Below are positions 59,374 to 59,846 of a stretch of DNA of 59,846 nt, piece by piece (position 1 is the stretch's first letter; each line of letters opens with the position of its first letter). The translations under genes were made by a program, and so were the position numbers. A model generated the notes under the pieces. That model did no database searches. It worked only from the letters and a program-made list of their open reading frames with translations, and was not told the origin of the DNA. Origin of the DNA: Eubacterium sp. UBA5416 (GTDB lineage Bacteria > Bacillota > Clostridia > Lachnospirales > Lachnospiraceae); assembly GCA_002409525.1 (NCBI GenBank), contig DHNM01000071.1, positions 1-59,846 of the forward strand, given 5' to 3'.

Positions 59374-59846
59374 TCTCTCACCTCGTTAGTAAATGGTTCG
59401 ACGATGATAACCGTTATGTTATCTTTTCCGCCATTTGCATTCGCCATTTCGATCAATTTCTGTGCTTTATTCCCCTCCTGAATCTGAGTGGCCTCGTAAA
59501 TCCCTTCATCAGTAACCATATTTGTGAGTCCATCCGAGCACATTACAATTTGATTTTCCGGCTCCAATTTCACATCAAAAAAGTCAATATCAACTTCTTC
59601 GTTTGTTCCGATTGCTCTTGTAATAATATTCTTATCCGGATGGTTTCTCGCCTCTTCCGGAGTAAGCTCCCCAATTCTTACCATCTCTGCGATCAGAGAA
59701 TGATCTCTGGTTATCTGTTCCAGGCTGTCAGATGCAATATACAGCCTGCTGTCACCGACATTCGCTATATAGGCATAATTGCCCACGATTGTAGCGACAA
59801 CCATAGTAGTTCCCATTCCTGCCATAGAGGCATCCTTTTTTGCCTG
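59367..59846 (-). CDS. prpC: PP2C-family protein phosphatase, C-terminal part (runs off the window)
   Basis: The last 159 residues are present and the gene continues past base 59846 (the frame is open to the edge, QAKKDAS before MAGMGTT). PP2C motifs: MAGMGTTMVVATI, ANVGDSRLYI (Asp/Gly metal region), ITRDHSLIAEMV, IITRAIGTNE, QIVMCSDGLTNMV (Asp ligand) and GGKDNITVIIV (final Asp). It removes phosphates placed by PrkC. It overlaps prkC by 7 bases, the standard pair in Firmicutes. Confidence 0.95.
   Translation of the reverse strand, partial: QAKKDASMAGMGTTMVVATIVGNYAYIANVGDSRLYIASDSLEQITRDHSLIAEMVRIGELTPEEARNHPDKNIITRAIGTNEEVDIDFFDVKLEPENQIVMCSDGLTNMVTDEGIYEATQIQEGNKAQKLIEMANANGGKDNITVIIVEPFTNEVREC

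Noticed and set aside
1..59846. CRISPR array, prophage, insertion sequence or toxin-antitoxin pair
   Set aside because: No regularly spaced repeats, integrase, transposase or phage genes, and no short overlapping gene pair with such motifs, were found on either strand.

Overview
The window reads as the chromosome of a spore-forming, Gram-positive anaerobe of the Clostridia, most likely a Lachnospiraceae member. Evidence: sigma-E, sigma-G and SpoIIGA; a clostridial-type dcw (division and cell wall) cluster with MraZ, an FtsL-like protein and two class B PBPs; a bacterial V-type ATPase in place of an F-type enzyme; a fused FeoA-FeoB; strong AGGAGG ribosome sites; and frequent TTG starts. The genus cannot be fixed from the sequence alone. 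No insertion sequence, prophage or CRISPR array is visible, and most of the DNA is core genome.

Layout. 1-3.1 kb: a truncated HAD hydrolase, a hairpin repeat element, a metallophosphoesterase, then on the plus strand an unrecognised 156-residue protein and a PHP-domain hydrolase. 3.1-10.4 kb: a sugar-type two-component system (YesN/YesM-like) behind a GH123/DUF4091-like protein, a second OmpR-type two-component pair, and a short DtxR-family regulator. 10.5-19.1 kb: a nine-gene V-ATPase operon whose K subunit carries residues matching the known sodium ligands. 19.4-26.5 kb: a vWA protein and a MoxR-type AAA+ ATPase directly downstream of a NUDIX regulator-nadA-nadB-nadC operon. 26.6-27.7 kb: a small ORF or structured RNA, tRNA-Arg(ACG) and a methyltransferase. 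27.8-33.6 kb: a hexuronate locus (uxaB, uxaA, LacI-type regulator, uxaC) with two matching 14-bp operators. 33.7-36.1 kb: feoAB. 36.1-38.8 kb: spoIIGA-sigE-sigG behind a promoter with the unusual architecture of spoIIG. 38.9-40.6 kb: aroD and aroE. 40.6-53.8 kb: the dcw cluster (mraZ, rsmH, ftsL, two PBPs, mraY, murD, ftsW, murA, divIB, ftsZ), in which ftsW alone is inverted. 53.9-59.8 kb: ychF, then a prpC-prkC-rsgA-rpe-thiN operon.

Regulation visible in the sequence includes three MraZ boxes phased at 10 bp just after the mraZ promoter, twin LacI-type operators in the uxa divergon, a 0A-box and a 21-bp-spaced promoter before spoIIGA, and several clear sigma-A promoters and intrinsic terminators. 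Starts were moved from the longest possible ORF to the codon with a ribosome site where the sequence decided it.

No wholly new multi-gene system stands out. The best leads are the two-copy hairpin repeat, the 41-codon ORF/structured element between two terminators next to tRNA-Arg, the MoxR/vWA pair attached to the NAD operon, the inverted ftsW, and the KTG-to-KTA change in the SpoVD-like PBP.
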